Assembly (NCBI RefSeq): GCF_903642095.1
Contig: NZ_CAHJWD020000263.1
Span: 1 to 34,830, forward strand
DNA from: Bathymodiolus brooksi thiotrophic gill symbiont
GTDB lineage: Bacteria > Pseudomonadota > Gammaproteobacteria > PS1 > Pseudothioglobaceae
Direction of reading: 5' to 3'
Length of the DNA: 34,830 bases
The notes under the pieces were generated by a model. It was given only the letters and a program-made list of their open reading frames with translations, was not told the DNA's origin and ran no database searches. Position numbers and translations under genes: made by a program. Below, piece by piece: positions 20,770 through 29,474 of the stretch. Every line of letters begins with the position of its first letter. Position 1 is the first letter of the stretch.

Positions 20770-23700
20770 GTGTTTAATCAGATTGCATTTTTAGATATTG
20801 AGGTTGGGACAACCAGTAATAAGATTGATAGACTGGGGTATTTGTCTGAACAATCAAATATTGACGAGACATCAGTAAGTAAAATAAAAGAGATTTGTTT
20901 GCTTGAAAATATTCATTTTATTTGTGGACATAATTTTGTCGATCATGACCAGTGTTTTTTAGAAAAAACCAGTTTTAATCAGGTTTTTGAGCAAATTAAA
21001 ATTATCGATACTTTGTATTTATCAATGCTTTTGTTTCCAAATAAAAGCACACATAAGTTAAATAAGCCGTATAAGGATAACTTGATTGATATTGGCAATT
21101 ACCCTCTAATTGATGCAGAACAAACCAAGATATTATTTGAAAAATTAAACCAAGATTTTGATACATTAGAGGAAAATCAGCAAAAATTATTTTGCTATTT
21201 ACTCAAAAATAACAAGTATTTCTCAGGCTTTTTTTCCTATAAAAATATTGCTGAAAAAGCGGTTGATGTTTATCAAGAAATCAAACATTTAATTAAGATT
21301 GACAAAGCACAATATTTAGATATTGAAATGCACTATCCAGTCGAACTTGCTTTTATCATTGCTTATTTATCATTTGGAAGCAAAGGGTCAATTTCGCCAG
21401 TTATTTTGAATAAAAACCCTAATATTGTGAGACTGTTAAGGCAATTGGCTTTTAATGAAAAAGCGGTAAATATTCGTCAATTCTCCAAGGCTGAGTTTGG
21501 TATTGGTGAGTTTAGAGAGTTTGACAAAAATACCGCCAATGGCACTGGTGATTTGTTTGCAGATAAACTTGATAATGGCAAAATATCCCAAGAGGACATT
21601 ATTAAGAATGCCATTGGCTCAGAGTCCTTATTGGCTATTCTGCCAACAGGCGGTGGAAAAACGCTCACTTTTCAAATTCCTGCTTTAATTAAGGCAAAGG
21701 CATACAAAGGCTTGAGTGTAGTTATATCCCCACTTCAAGCCCTAATGAAAGACCAAGTGGATAGTTTTAAGCGTAATAATAACAATTTTAAAGTTGTTGC
21801 CATCAGTGGATATTTAACGCCTTTAGAGCGAAAAAATGCCCTTGTTGAAGTGGAAAATGGTGTAGTTGATATATTGTATTTGGCACCAGAATCATTGCGT
21901 TCCAATACAATTTTTAAGGTATTGAAAAATAGAATTATTGAACGATTTATTATTGATGAAGCACATTGTTTTTCTTCATGGGGGCATGATTTTAGGCACG
22001 ATTATCATTTTATAGCGACCACTATTAAAGAATTAGAGCAGTCTGAATTTCAGCCGACTATACCCGTGTCTTGTTTTACAGCCACTGCTAAGCCAGAAGT
22101 GGTTGAAGATATTAAAAGATATTTTAAGAAGGAGTTGGGGATTACTTTAAATGAATTTATTGCTTCTGTTGAGCGTTATAATTTGGCATATAAGGCCATA
22201 AAAGTAAAAGATAAAAAAATTAAATACGAAAAACTTATTGAAATTTTAAAAGGTTTAGAAAGAGATGAAAGTGGAAAGAATCCTACCATTATTTATATTC
22301 CTCAGAATGCTAGGCAATGTAGAGAATTGAGTAAAGAATTGCAAGAAGATGAGCGTTTACATTTATTGAATTTAGTAATAGAACCTTTTTACGCCAAACT
22401 TGACGAGGACAAAGAAAACAACAAAAGAGACAGAAACGCTAGAGGGAAAAGCGAGATATTGACAGATTTTATCAGTGATAAGATTGATATTGTGATTGCA
22501 ACGACTGCTTTTGGTATGGGGATTGACAAAGCAAACATTCAAACCATTATTCATTATCAACAGTCTGACAGTTTAGAGTCTTATTTGCAAGAATCAGGGC
22601 GAGGCGCGCGTAGTGAAAATATACAGGCACAATGTTTTTCTCTGTATTTTAAAGATGATTTTAATCGCTCATTTATCCAGCTTAATCGTTCAAAAGTTGA
22701 TTTTAGTGAAATTAAGCGCATTATCAGGACGCTTAAAAAACATAAAAACAAGCGACTTTATTTATCTCCTAAAGACATTGCTAGGCAAATGGGCGTGGAT
22801 ACTGAAGACAGCAAAGTTGATTATAAAGTGATTATTAAAACAGCGTTATTAGAATTAGAGAAGTGTGGCATTATCAAACGAGGTAGAGACGGATACAAGA
22901 TGTTTGCAACCTCAATTAACCAGAGTAAAGAAAAACAAGGTATGCCCTATGTGCATGAAATTTTAGACCCAAAAAAAGAACAAGAACCTTATAAAAAACT
23001 TTATCAATCTATGATTTTGGTAATGCAAAATATTATTCAGCGTTCTAAACTTGATGTGATTGAAATGGATGATTTGTCCGACATTGTTGGCGTTAAGAAA
23101 AGAGAAATGTTTGAAGTTTTATACCAGTTACAGAAAGATGGGCTATTGAAATTTGAAGATGATATCAGTGTTTTTATTAAAAAATCAGTTAAAAAAGAGT
23201 TTGAAAAACATTTTGAGACAGAGGAAAGAGTATTCAAGGAATTTAAAATAAGTAAAGAATATGAAAAAAGTGTTAATCTAAGGTTGTTAAACGAAGAGGG
23301 CGACAATCAAGTGCCTTTGTTTAGGCAAATTATTCAGAGTTGGGTGCTTTTGTCTAAGATTAAAGTAGATAGTAATGATTTATCAGCAACATTTAAAAAA
23401 GATTATTGCGTTTTGAAATGCAAGGATTTGGACAGATTAGAGCGGTTAATAAAAGCAAGAAGAAAATTGTCGGAGTTTATTGTTACTAAATTGTTACAAA
23501 AGATAGGAGGCAACAAGAAGGGAGAAGTTGAATTTTCAAGCAATCAATTAAAAGTAAGTTACCCTTCTGATAAGTTAACACTGGAGGCATATCATCATAC
23601 TTTTGTATATTTACATGATATGCTAAAGGGTTTTGAATTACGCCGAGGTCGTTTGATTTATTACCAAACTTTAGATTTAGAAAAACAGGACAAAATAGAA

Positions 23701-25641
23701 GAAAAAACGCCTTATTATAAATCTGATTATAAAAACAGTTTACAACATTATTATGAATTAAAAATTGAGGCAATTCATATTCAAATTGCTTTTTTAGAAA
23801 AATTATTACAAGACGGTTGGGAGGGTGCAAAGCTTTTTGTTAAAGATTATTTTTCTATGGAATATGGGGATTTTAAGCGGTTTTATAAATTTAAGAACAC
23901 AACAATACAACGCCCCGTTACCGAAGAAAAATATAAGCAAATATTGCATGATTTAAATGCAGAACAGAAGCAAATTTTTGACGATAAAGACTCGGATTCT
24001 ATTATGGTTTTGGCTGGGCCAGGCAGTGGAAAGACTAAAACTTTAGTGCATAAAATAGCCTCTCTTATTACCATTGAAAACAACAAACCAGAGTATTTTT
24101 TAATGCTAGCACATTCGCGCGTAGCGGTAGCTGATTTTAAGGACAAATTAAAGAAATTGATTGGCAATCAAGTTTATCAGGTAAAAATCTATACTTTTCA
24201 TGCTTTTGCCATTTCATTATTAGGAAAAAATATTGACGATAATGGCGACTTAAGGCAAGTATTAGAAAAAACAACGCAACTGCTTAATAGTAAACGCATT
24301 TCTATGCCTTTTTTCAATATGCTGGTGATTGATGAATATCAGGATGTGGGTGCACAAAGTTATCGTTTTATTAAGGCTATTTATGAGCAAATGGGGGATG
24401 ATAAAGATAAGAAAATTATTGCAGTAGGTGATGATGACCAGTGTATTAAAAACTTTAGCGAAGACAGGGCAGATATAAGATACATTCAAGAGTTTGGGCA
24501 ATATTTTTCTAGCGAGCAAACAGGGGTTAATTTTTCTCAATATCAGTTGTTGAGCAATTATCGAAGTGGCACTGCTATTGTAGATTTTTTTACTCAGTTT
24601 AGCGATACGATTGCCACCCGTCTAAAAAATAAACCGTTGCAGGCACACAGGAAATTATCAGGAAGTATTTCTTTGACTTATTATGAATTTGGTAATTATT
24701 ATGACAATATAGTGACCAGCATTCAGAGGAATGAATCTAATAATATTGCCATTTTAGTAAGAAGTAATAACGAAGTTTTGTCCATCTATTCATTGTTGAT
24801 TTCTCATGAAATAAAAGCGCATTATATTATTAAAAATCATGGATTTTCATTAGGCAATTTACTTGAATTACACGACTTTTTACAAGACTGGAAAATAACC
24901 AAAGATTTTGAAAAAAGTCGAAAGGATTCGGATATAAAATACCAAAAATCTACAAACAATTTGCTAAAAAATCAAGTGCTAGACAGGTTTGAAGAAGAGT
25001 ATCAAGAAGAGATTAAAAAAAGTCAAGTGCATTTTATTAACATTTTTGAACGCTATTTATCTGAAATTGAATTTGATGAATTTGAGCAAAGTCAAAGCAA
25101 AGTTGTTGTTTCAACGATACACAAAGCCAAAGGCAAAGAATGGGACGATGTTTATTTTTGTGTTAATAAAGATTTTTTTAGTCACGACCAAGAGACTGAT
25201 AAGCGTTTAGCCTATGTTGCCATTACTAGAGCAAAAAATAATTTATATATCCACTCTGAAATACCATTTTTCAATAATTTTATTAAACACAATGTTTGTA
25301 ACGATGCCCTTAAAGAGCTTAAAACAATTGTCCTATCAGTAGGTTTGTCAGATGTAGCCTTAAGCAATAATTACAGTAAAAAAGGCATCGCTAAAGTTTC
25401 ATTTATGACTGGAGAAGAGGTGCAAATAAAGGAAAATAAGACTTACTTTAACATTATGAAAGAGGGGTATCAAATTTCTTGTTTGTCAAAGGATATGGGT
25501 AATAAAATAAGACAACATCAGAATAATGGATATATTTTACAAAAAGCAGAAATTGAAAATATTGTTATTTGGAATGAAAAGGAGAGTGGTGAAGCGCTTA
25601 AAGAAGTCTTATGTAAGATTTATTTAACCCAAGCATCGTGA
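20770..25641 (+). CDS. Exonuclease-RecQ-UvrD triple-domain helicase fusion
   Basis: A 1623-residue protein with two complete helicase engines. Residues 1-175: exonuclease-like domain with FLDIE (Asp9, Glu11), GHNFVDHD (Asp60) and NYPLIDAEQ (Asp115). About 275-620: RecQ-type SF2 helicase with LPTGGGKT (291-298), IIDEAHCFSSWGHDFR (DEAH at 396-399), FTATAKPEV, TTAFGMGIDKA (about 578) and YLQESGRGARS. About 640-1060: winged-helix-like and coiled stretches; the RecQ four-cysteine zinc site and an HRDC domain are not seen. About 1065-1500: UvrD/Rep-type SF1 helicase with LAGPGSGKTKT (about 1081), VIDEYQDV (1187-1194), GDDDQ (1220), LLSNYRSG, STIHKAKGKEWDDV (about 1447) and AYVAITRAKNN. All ATPase motifs are intact. 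The GTG start is forced, since the preceding codon is the panB stop and Asp9 is needed. Probably DNA repair, recombination or defence; exact role unknown. Confidence 0.88.
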   Translation: MFNQIAFLDIEVGTTSNKIDRLGYLSEQSNIDETSVSKIKEICLLENIHFICGHNFVDHDQCFLEKTSFNQVFEQIKIIDTLYLSMLLFPNKSTHKLNKPYKDNLIDIGNYPLIDAEQTKILFEKLNQDFDTLEENQQKLFCYLLKNNKYFSGFFSYKNIAEKAVDVYQEIKHLIKIDKAQYLDIEMHYPVELAFIIAYLSFGSKGSISPVILNKNPNIVRLLRQLAFNEKAVNIRQFSKAEFGIGEFREFDKNTANGTGDLFADKLDNGKISQEDIIKNAIGSESLLAILPTGGGKTLTFQIPALIKAKAYKGLSVVISPLQALMKDQVDSFKRNNNNFKVVAISGYLTPLERKNALVEVENGVVDILYLAPESLRSNTIFKVLKNRIIERFIIDEAHCFSSWGHDFRHDYHFIATTIKELEQSEFQPTIPVSCFTATAKPEVVEDIKRYFKKELGITLNEFIASVERYNLAYKAIKVKDKKIKYEKLIEILKGLERDESGKNPTIIYIPQNARQCRELSKELQEDERLHLLNLVIEPFYAKLDEDKENNKRDRNARGKSEILTDFISDKIDIVIATTAFGMGIDKANIQTIIHYQQSDSLESYLQESGRGARSENIQAQCFSLYFKDDFNRSFIQLNRSKVDFSEIKRIIRTLKKHKNKRLYLSPKDIARQMGVDTEDSKVDYKVIIKTALLELEKCGIIKRGRDGYKMFATSINQSKEKQGMPYVHEILDPKKEQEPYKKLYQSMILVMQNIIQRSKLDVIEMDDLSDIVGVKKREMFEVLYQLQKDGLLKFEDDISVFIKKSVKKEFEKHFETEERVFKEFKISKEYEKSVNLRLLNEEGDNQVPLFRQIIQSWVLLSKIKVDSNDLSATFKKDYCVLKCKDLDRLERLIKARRKLSEFIVTKLLQKIGGNKKGEVEFSSNQLKVSYPSDKLTLEAYHHTFVYLHDMLKGFELRRGRLIYYQTLDLEKQDKIEEKTPYYKSDYKNSLQHYYELKIEAIHIQIAFLEKLLQDGWEGAKLFVKDYFSMEYGDFKRFYKFKNTTIQRPVTEEKYKQILHDLNAEQKQIFDDKDSDSIMVLAGPGSGKTKTLVHKIASLITIENNKPEYFLMLAHSRVAVADFKDKLKKLIGNQVYQVKIYTFHAFAISLLGKNIDDNGDLRQVLEKTTQLLNSKRISMPFFNMLVIDEYQDVGAQSYRFIKAIYEQMGDDKDKKIIAVGDDDQCIKNFSEDRADIRYIQEFGQYFSSEQTGVNFSQYQLLSNYRSGTAIVDFFTQFSDTIATRLKNKPLQAHRKLSGSISLTYYEFGNYYDNIVTSIQRNESNNIAILVRSNNEVLSIYSLLISHEIKAHYIIKNHGFSLGNLLELHDFLQDWKITKDFEKSRKDSDIKYQKSTNNLLKNQVLDRFEEEYQEEIKKSQVHFINIFERYLSEIEFDEFEQSQSKVVVSTIHKAKGKEWDDVYFCVNKDFFSHDQETDKRLAYVAITRAKNNLYIHSEIPFFNNFIKHNVCNDALKELKTIVLSVGLSDVALSNNYSKKGIAKVSFMTGEEVQIKENKTYFNIMKEGYQISCLSKDMGNKIRQHQNNGYILQKAEIENIVIWNEKESGEALKEVLCKIYLTQAS

Positions 25642-25822
25642 TTGTTAATTAGACAATATTGGGCTTTATATTGTCAATAACTCCTTAAAATAGCATTTAG
25701 ATGAAAGTTACTTCTTTTAAAATACGAGCAAACTGCAATTCTTTCTTATAAATTGGATGCTTTTAGAGTTGCCACTTGGGGTAAATTAGTCAAACAAAAA
25801 ACAAGGTGTCATTGATTTGAAT

Positions 25823-26626
25823 ATGGAAATTATTAGCGATATAGGCACAATGGAAAAGTGGCGGGATAAAGGTGAGAAGGTTGCCTTTGTGCCGACGATG
25901 GGGGGATTACATCAGGGGCATTTATCGTTGATTGATTTGGCAAGAGAAAGTGCGGATAGGGTGGTAGTGAGTATTTTTGTGAATCCGATGCAGTTTGGTG
26001 AAAATGAGGATTTTGCTGATTATCCACGCACGCTAGATGGGGACTTAAAATTGCTGGAAAAATGTCAAGTGGATTGTGTGTTTGTGCCTGATGCGGAGAT
26101 GATTTACCCTGATAATGTGGTTTTTACTCGGGCTGGGCTTGAGGAAAAGCGCTATTTGTTTGAAACTTTGTGTGGCAAGACGCGTCCGCATTTTTTTTAC
26201 GGAGTATTGCAGGTGGTGCGTCGTTTGTTTGAAATTGTGCGTCCTGATGTTGCTGTGTTTGGGCAAAAAGATTATCAGCAATTGCAGATTATTAAGCAAT
26301 TTACTGAGGGTGTTGAGATTATTGAAGGGGCGATTGTGCGGGAAGAGAGTGGTTTGGCAATGAGTACGCGTAATCAATATTTAAGTATGGGTGAGCGTTT
26401 GATTGCAGCGAATCTGTATAAGATTTTGTGCCAATTACAACAGGGGGAATTGGGTATAAAATCTGTGACTAAGCAATTACAATCTTACTTTGAATTGGAT
26501 TATTTAGTAATGTTGGATGCAAATACCCTTAAACAAATTACTGATAATACGAGTAAAATTGCGATATTATGTGTGGTGTTTTTAGGATCAACGCGTTTGA
26601 TTGATAACATCATTTTTACCAAATAA
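25823..26626 (+). CDS. panC: Pantothenate synthetase (pantoate-beta-alanine ligase)
   Basis: Joins pantoate and beta-alanine using ATP. The 267-residue product has VPTMGGLHQGHLSLI (ATP-binding HxGH), FVNPMQFGENEDFADYPRT, FGQKDYQQLQII and MSTRNQYLS, so it is a complete enzyme. I chose ATG 25823 for its fit to the family; a TTG six bases upstream has better spacing to AAGGTG and may be used instead. It is cut off from panB by the helicase fusion gene and has its own 180-base upstream region. nfuA follows 16 bases later. Confidence 0.95.
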   Translation: MEIISDIGTMEKWRDKGEKVAFVPTMGGLHQGHLSLIDLARESADRVVVSIFVNPMQFGENEDFADYPRTLDGDLKLLEKCQVDCVFVPDAEMIYPDNVVFTRAGLEEKRYLFETLCGKTRPHFFYGVLQVVRRLFEIVRPDVAVFGQKDYQQLQIIKQFTEGVEIIEGAIVREESGLAMSTRNQYLSMGERLIAANLYKILCQLQQGELGIKSVTKQLQSYFELDYLVMLDANTLKQITDNTSKIAILCVVFLGSTRLIDNIIFTK

Positions 26627-26642
26627 TTTACCAAGGATTACT

Positions 26643-27221
26643 ATGTTTAATATTACTGACGAAGCTGAAATTTATGTGGCTGATTTGTTTGCACAACAAG
26701 GCGAAGAGGATTTGGGGCTAAAGGTTGATATTGAAAAATCTGGCACGCCTGCTGCTGCCGTTACCTTTAATTTTTGCTACTCTAAAGATTTGAGTAAGGC
26801 TTATTCCAAATTTGAATACAAGGGCTTTGTTGCCTTTATTGACGAAGCGAATTTTGACTATTTAAAAGATTCTGAAGTGGCACTCAAAGAAGAAGGGTCA
26901 AGTAAAAAACTGACTATTACTGCACCGAATGCTAAAGGCGAAGCGCCAAAAGACGATGCACCACTTGAAGAGAAAATCAAATATACTATTGCCGCTGAAG
27001 TTAATCCACAACTTGCTTCACACGGTGGTTTTGTTGATTTGGTAGAGATTACCAAGGATATGAATGTTATTTTAAATTTTGGTGGCGGTTGTCAGGGGTG
27101 TTCATCGGTCAAGATAACACTCAAAAATGGCGTAGAGGCACAACTTAAAGCCCTTTACCCTGAAATCAAAAATATTTTAGATGTAACAGACCATACGCAG
27201 AAAGAAAACGCTTATATGTAG
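26643..27221 (+). CDS. nfuA: Fe-S cluster carrier protein NfuA
   Basis: Carries 4Fe-4S clusters to target proteins, in particular under oxidative or iron stress. From ATG 26643 (AAGGA upstream) it has 192 residues: an N-terminal degenerate A-type scaffold domain (about 1-95) and a C-terminal Nfu domain with GGGCQGC, whose two cysteines (150 and 153) bind a cluster shared between two subunits. The length and layout match E. coli NfuA. A terminator hairpin overlaps the last codons. Possible clients in this window include ThiC. Confidence 0.95.
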   Translation: MFNITDEAEIYVADLFAQQGEEDLGLKVDIEKSGTPAAAVTFNFCYSKDLSKAYSKFEYKGFVAFIDEANFDYLKDSEVALKEEGSSKKLTITAPNAKGEAPKDDAPLEEKIKYTIAAEVNPQLASHGGFVDLVEITKDMNVILNFGGGCQGCSSVKITLKNGVEAQLKALYPEIKNILDVTDHTQKENAYM

Positions 27222-27229
27222 CGTTTTTT
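27207..27229 (+). terminator. Terminator overlapping the nfuA stop codon
   Basis: AACGCT (27207-27212) and AGCGTT (27220-27225) pair across a seven-base loop that contains the nfuA stop, followed by TTTTTT. thiL starts seven bases later, so it must be reached by read-through or by ribosomes disrupting the hairpin. Confidence 0.6.
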
Positions 27230-27235
27230 GTTCTA

Positions 27236-28159
27236 ATGAATGAATTTGCTTTAATTGAAAAATACTTTACTTGGAAAAATTCCAATTTAAATGGGCTTGG
27301 TGTGGGGGATGATTGCGCTTTGATTGTCGCCAACAATCAACAACTGGCTGTTACTGTTGATACCTTAATTGAAGGGGTGCATTTTCCAGTAAATACCACG
27401 CCACAAGACATTGCCTATAAAGCCTTGGCAGTTAATTTAAGTGATTTGGCGGCTATGGGCGCAATGCCTTGGTATTTTTCGTTGGCACTTACTTTGCCAA
27501 GTATTGATGAGCAATGGCTCAAAGGTTTTTCTCAATCATTAAAAGCACTTGCCGAGCAACACAATATTTATTTGATTGGCGGTGATACCACCAAAGGTGC
27601 ATTAAGCATCACCATTAACGCCACAGGGACATTGACAAAAGATCAAGCCTTGTTGCGTTCAGGTGCCAAAGTGGGCGATTATGTATTTGTTTCCAATACC
27701 CTTGGCGATGCTGCACTGGCATGGTGGCAAATTCAAAGACAACAAGTTCCATCAATATCCTTATTAGCACAATTCAACTGCCCACAACCACAAGTAAAAT
27801 TAGGGCAATCTTTGTTGGGTATTGCCAGCAGCTGCATTGATATTTCCGATGGACTAGAGCAGGACTTATCACATATTTTGACACATTCAAAAGTTGGTGC
27901 TAGCATTGATGTAAATGCCTTGCCATTATCAGCAGAAGTTGCTGCACATATTGCCAATACGCAAGATTGGTGTGTGGCAGTGTCAGGAGGTGATGATTAC
28001 GAGCTGTGCTTCACTGCACCAAAAATGCAAATGGATGCCATCCAGATTATTGAAAAAAAATTGCACATGGTCATTACTAAGATTGGTGTTATTACCGATG
28101 AGCGAGGGTTAGAAATAAAAGGATTAGATGGAAATTGCCAGTCTTATCGGCATTTTTAA
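27236..28159 (+). CDS. thiL: Thiamine-monophosphate kinase
   Basis: Phosphorylates thiamine monophosphate to the active diphosphate. The 307-residue product belongs to the PurM/ThiL fold: GVGDDCALI near residue 22, DTLIEGVHF near 44, NLSDLAAMGAMP near 66, GGDTTKG near 117, ISDGLEQDLSHIL near 203 and SGGDDYELCF near 246. It complements thiC at 12401 in the same pathway. It lies immediately downstream of the nfuA terminator and no clear own promoter or ribosome-binding site is seen. Confidence 0.95.
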   Translation: MNEFALIEKYFTWKNSNLNGLGVGDDCALIVANNQQLAVTVDTLIEGVHFPVNTTPQDIAYKALAVNLSDLAAMGAMPWYFSLALTLPSIDEQWLKGFSQSLKALAEQHNIYLIGGDTTKGALSITINATGTLTKDQALLRSGAKVGDYVFVSNTLGDAALAWWQIQRQQVPSISLLAQFNCPQPQVKLGQSLLGIASSCIDISDGLEQDLSHILTHSKVGASIDVNALPLSAEVAAHIANTQDWCVAVSGGDDYELCFTAPKMQMDAIQIIEKKLHMVITKIGVITDERGLEIKGLDGNCQSYRHF

Positions 28160-28175
28160 GATATTTTAGTATAAT

Positions 28176-28205
28176 TACCCATTGTTTTTTTTAAAACAAT
28201 GGGTA
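28176..28205. repeat. Perfect 13-bp hairpin between convergent thiL and dksA
   Basis: TACCCATTGTTTT and AAAACAATGGGTA form a perfect 13-base stem with a TTTT loop. It sits between the convergent stops of thiL and dksA, the usual place for a shared terminator, but neither strand has a T run after the stem. Confidence 0.7.
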
Positions 28206-28214
28206 AAAATCCAC

Positions 28215-28625
28215 TTAAATTTCTTTTCTTTCAGCGATAGTTTTGCAGTCTATACATTCGTCTGCTGTTGGACGGGCTTCTAAACGCATCAAAGAAATCT
28301 CAGCACCACAAGTTTTGCAATAACCGTAATCACCTAACTCAATAATATGCAGTGTTGCTTCAATTTTGCTGATGAGTTTTCTTTCACGGTCTCGTGTTCT
28401 CAATTCAAGTGCAAATTCTTCTTCAAGTGTTGCCCTATCGTTAATATCAGCCACCTTTGAGGAGTCTTCTTGAATATGAGTAATGGTTGTTTTAGCATCG
28501 TCAATTAACTGATCTTTCCAAACATTGAGTTTAGTTTTGAAATGCTCAATTTGTGCATTACTCATAAATTCTTCATTTTTTTTAGATTGATAGTTAGAAA
28601 TATTTTGAAAGTGAGGTTCTGACAT
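28215..28625 (-). CDS. dksA: RNA polymerase-binding transcription factor DksA
   Basis: Binds the secondary channel of RNA polymerase and, with ppGpp, shifts transcription from rRNA to amino-acid genes. The 136-residue product has the coiled-coil with the tip residues DINDRAT (two Asp as in true DksA rather than TraR), and the zinc finger CKTC...CIDC (spacing C-x2-C-x17-C-x2-C). It is about 15 residues shorter than the E. coli protein at the N-terminus. A TTGCTA, 17 bases, TAAAAA promoter-like pair lies upstream on the minus strand. It diverges from cbbY. Confidence 0.95.
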   Translation of the reverse strand: MSEPHFQNISNYQSKKNEEFMSNAQIEHFKTKLNVWKDQLIDDAKTTITHIQEDSSKVADINDRATLEEEFALELRTRDRERKLISKIEATLHIIELGDYGYCKTCGAEISLMRLEARPTADECIDCKTIAERKEI

Positions 28626-28712
28626 AGTATTTTTTTGTTTTTAATGAAAAAAATAACCTTTTTACCTAAACTGCCTTAAAATAGCAATTTTTATTTATTA
28701 TATTTTTTTTAG

Positions 28713-29474
28713 ATGTCATTAAAAGCACTTATTTTTGATGTTGATGGAACACTGGCAAATACCGAGCGTGACGGGCATTTAATTGCTTTTAATCTCGCTT
28801 TTGAAACGCTAGGGCTTGATTGGCATTGGTCAAACGAACTTTATCATCAATTACTGGATGTGACGGGTGGTCAGTTGCGCATTAAGCATTATGTAAAAAC
28901 ACACGAACCTGAGTTTGAGTGTGATGATATTGATGCATTTGCCAAAGAAACGCACGCCTTAAAAACCAAAATCTATGTGCGTCTTGTAGATGCAGGCGAC
29001 ATTCCTTTGAGAACTGGCGTAGTGCGTTTGTTTAATGAAGCGCGTGAAGCGGGGCTGAGATTGGCAATTGCCACCACTACCACGCCTGCAAATGTTGATG
29101 CGTTGATTGTTAATACTTTAGGGCGTGATGCTTTGGATTGGTTTGAGGTGATTGGTGCAGGTAATGTAGTGTCAAATCTTAAACCAGCGGGGGATATTTA
29201 TCATTGGGTGTTAGAAAAAATGAATTTAGAGGCTAATGAGTGTATTGTTTTTGAAGATTCACATAATGGCATTGTGTCAGCAACAGATGCCAATTTAAAA
29301 ACATTGGTTACTGTTAATGAATATACCAAATTACACAGTTTTGATAATGCAATGGTTGTTCTTAATAACTTAGGTGAGCCGAATAAGCCTTTTACTATTA
29401 TAAAGGGTGATGACACTGATGCTACTTATGTGAGTATTGATTATTTAAAGGAGTTACATGGAAAATATTATTGA
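28713..29474 (+). CDS. cbbY: HAD-family sugar-phosphate phosphatase, CbbY type
   Basis: HAD hydrolase with FDVDGTLANTERDGH (nucleophile Asp9, acid Asp11), TTTTPANVDAL, SNLKPAGDIYHWVL (Lys) and FEDSHNGIVSA. The segment ERDGHLIAFNLAFETLGL matches CbbY, a phosphatase known to remove xylulose-1,5-bisphosphate, a Rubisco inhibitor; that points to a Calvin cycle in this organism. No cbb gene is next to it, however. The end overlaps the start of ilvA by 17 bases, and there is no Shine-Dalgarno sequence before its own ATG. A general phosphoglucomutase/phosphatase role is the alternative. Confidence 0.85.
   Translation: MSLKALIFDVDGTLANTERDGHLIAFNLAFETLGLDWHWSNELYHQLLDVTGGQLRIKHYVKTHEPEFECDDIDAFAKETHALKTKIYVRLVDAGDIPLRTGVVRLFNEAREAGLRLAIATTTTPANVDALIVNTLGRDALDWFEVIGAGNVVSNLKPAGDIYHWVLEKMNLEANECIVFEDSHNGIVSATDANLKTLVTVNEYTKLHSFDNAMVVLNNLGEPNKPFTIIKGDDTDATYVSIDYLKELHGKYY

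Noticed and set aside
20770..25641. Two adjacent genes (recQ and uvrD) joined by a sequencing error
   Set aside because: The frame is open for 1623 codons, with no stop, no internal ribosome-binding site with a start at the join, and continuous linker coding between the helicases; a single gene is the simpler reading.
25642..25822. Small peptide or gene remnant between the helicase gene and panC
   Set aside because: The only frames are very short (for example 16 codons from an ATG near 25701) with no ribosome-binding site and no recognisable similarity.
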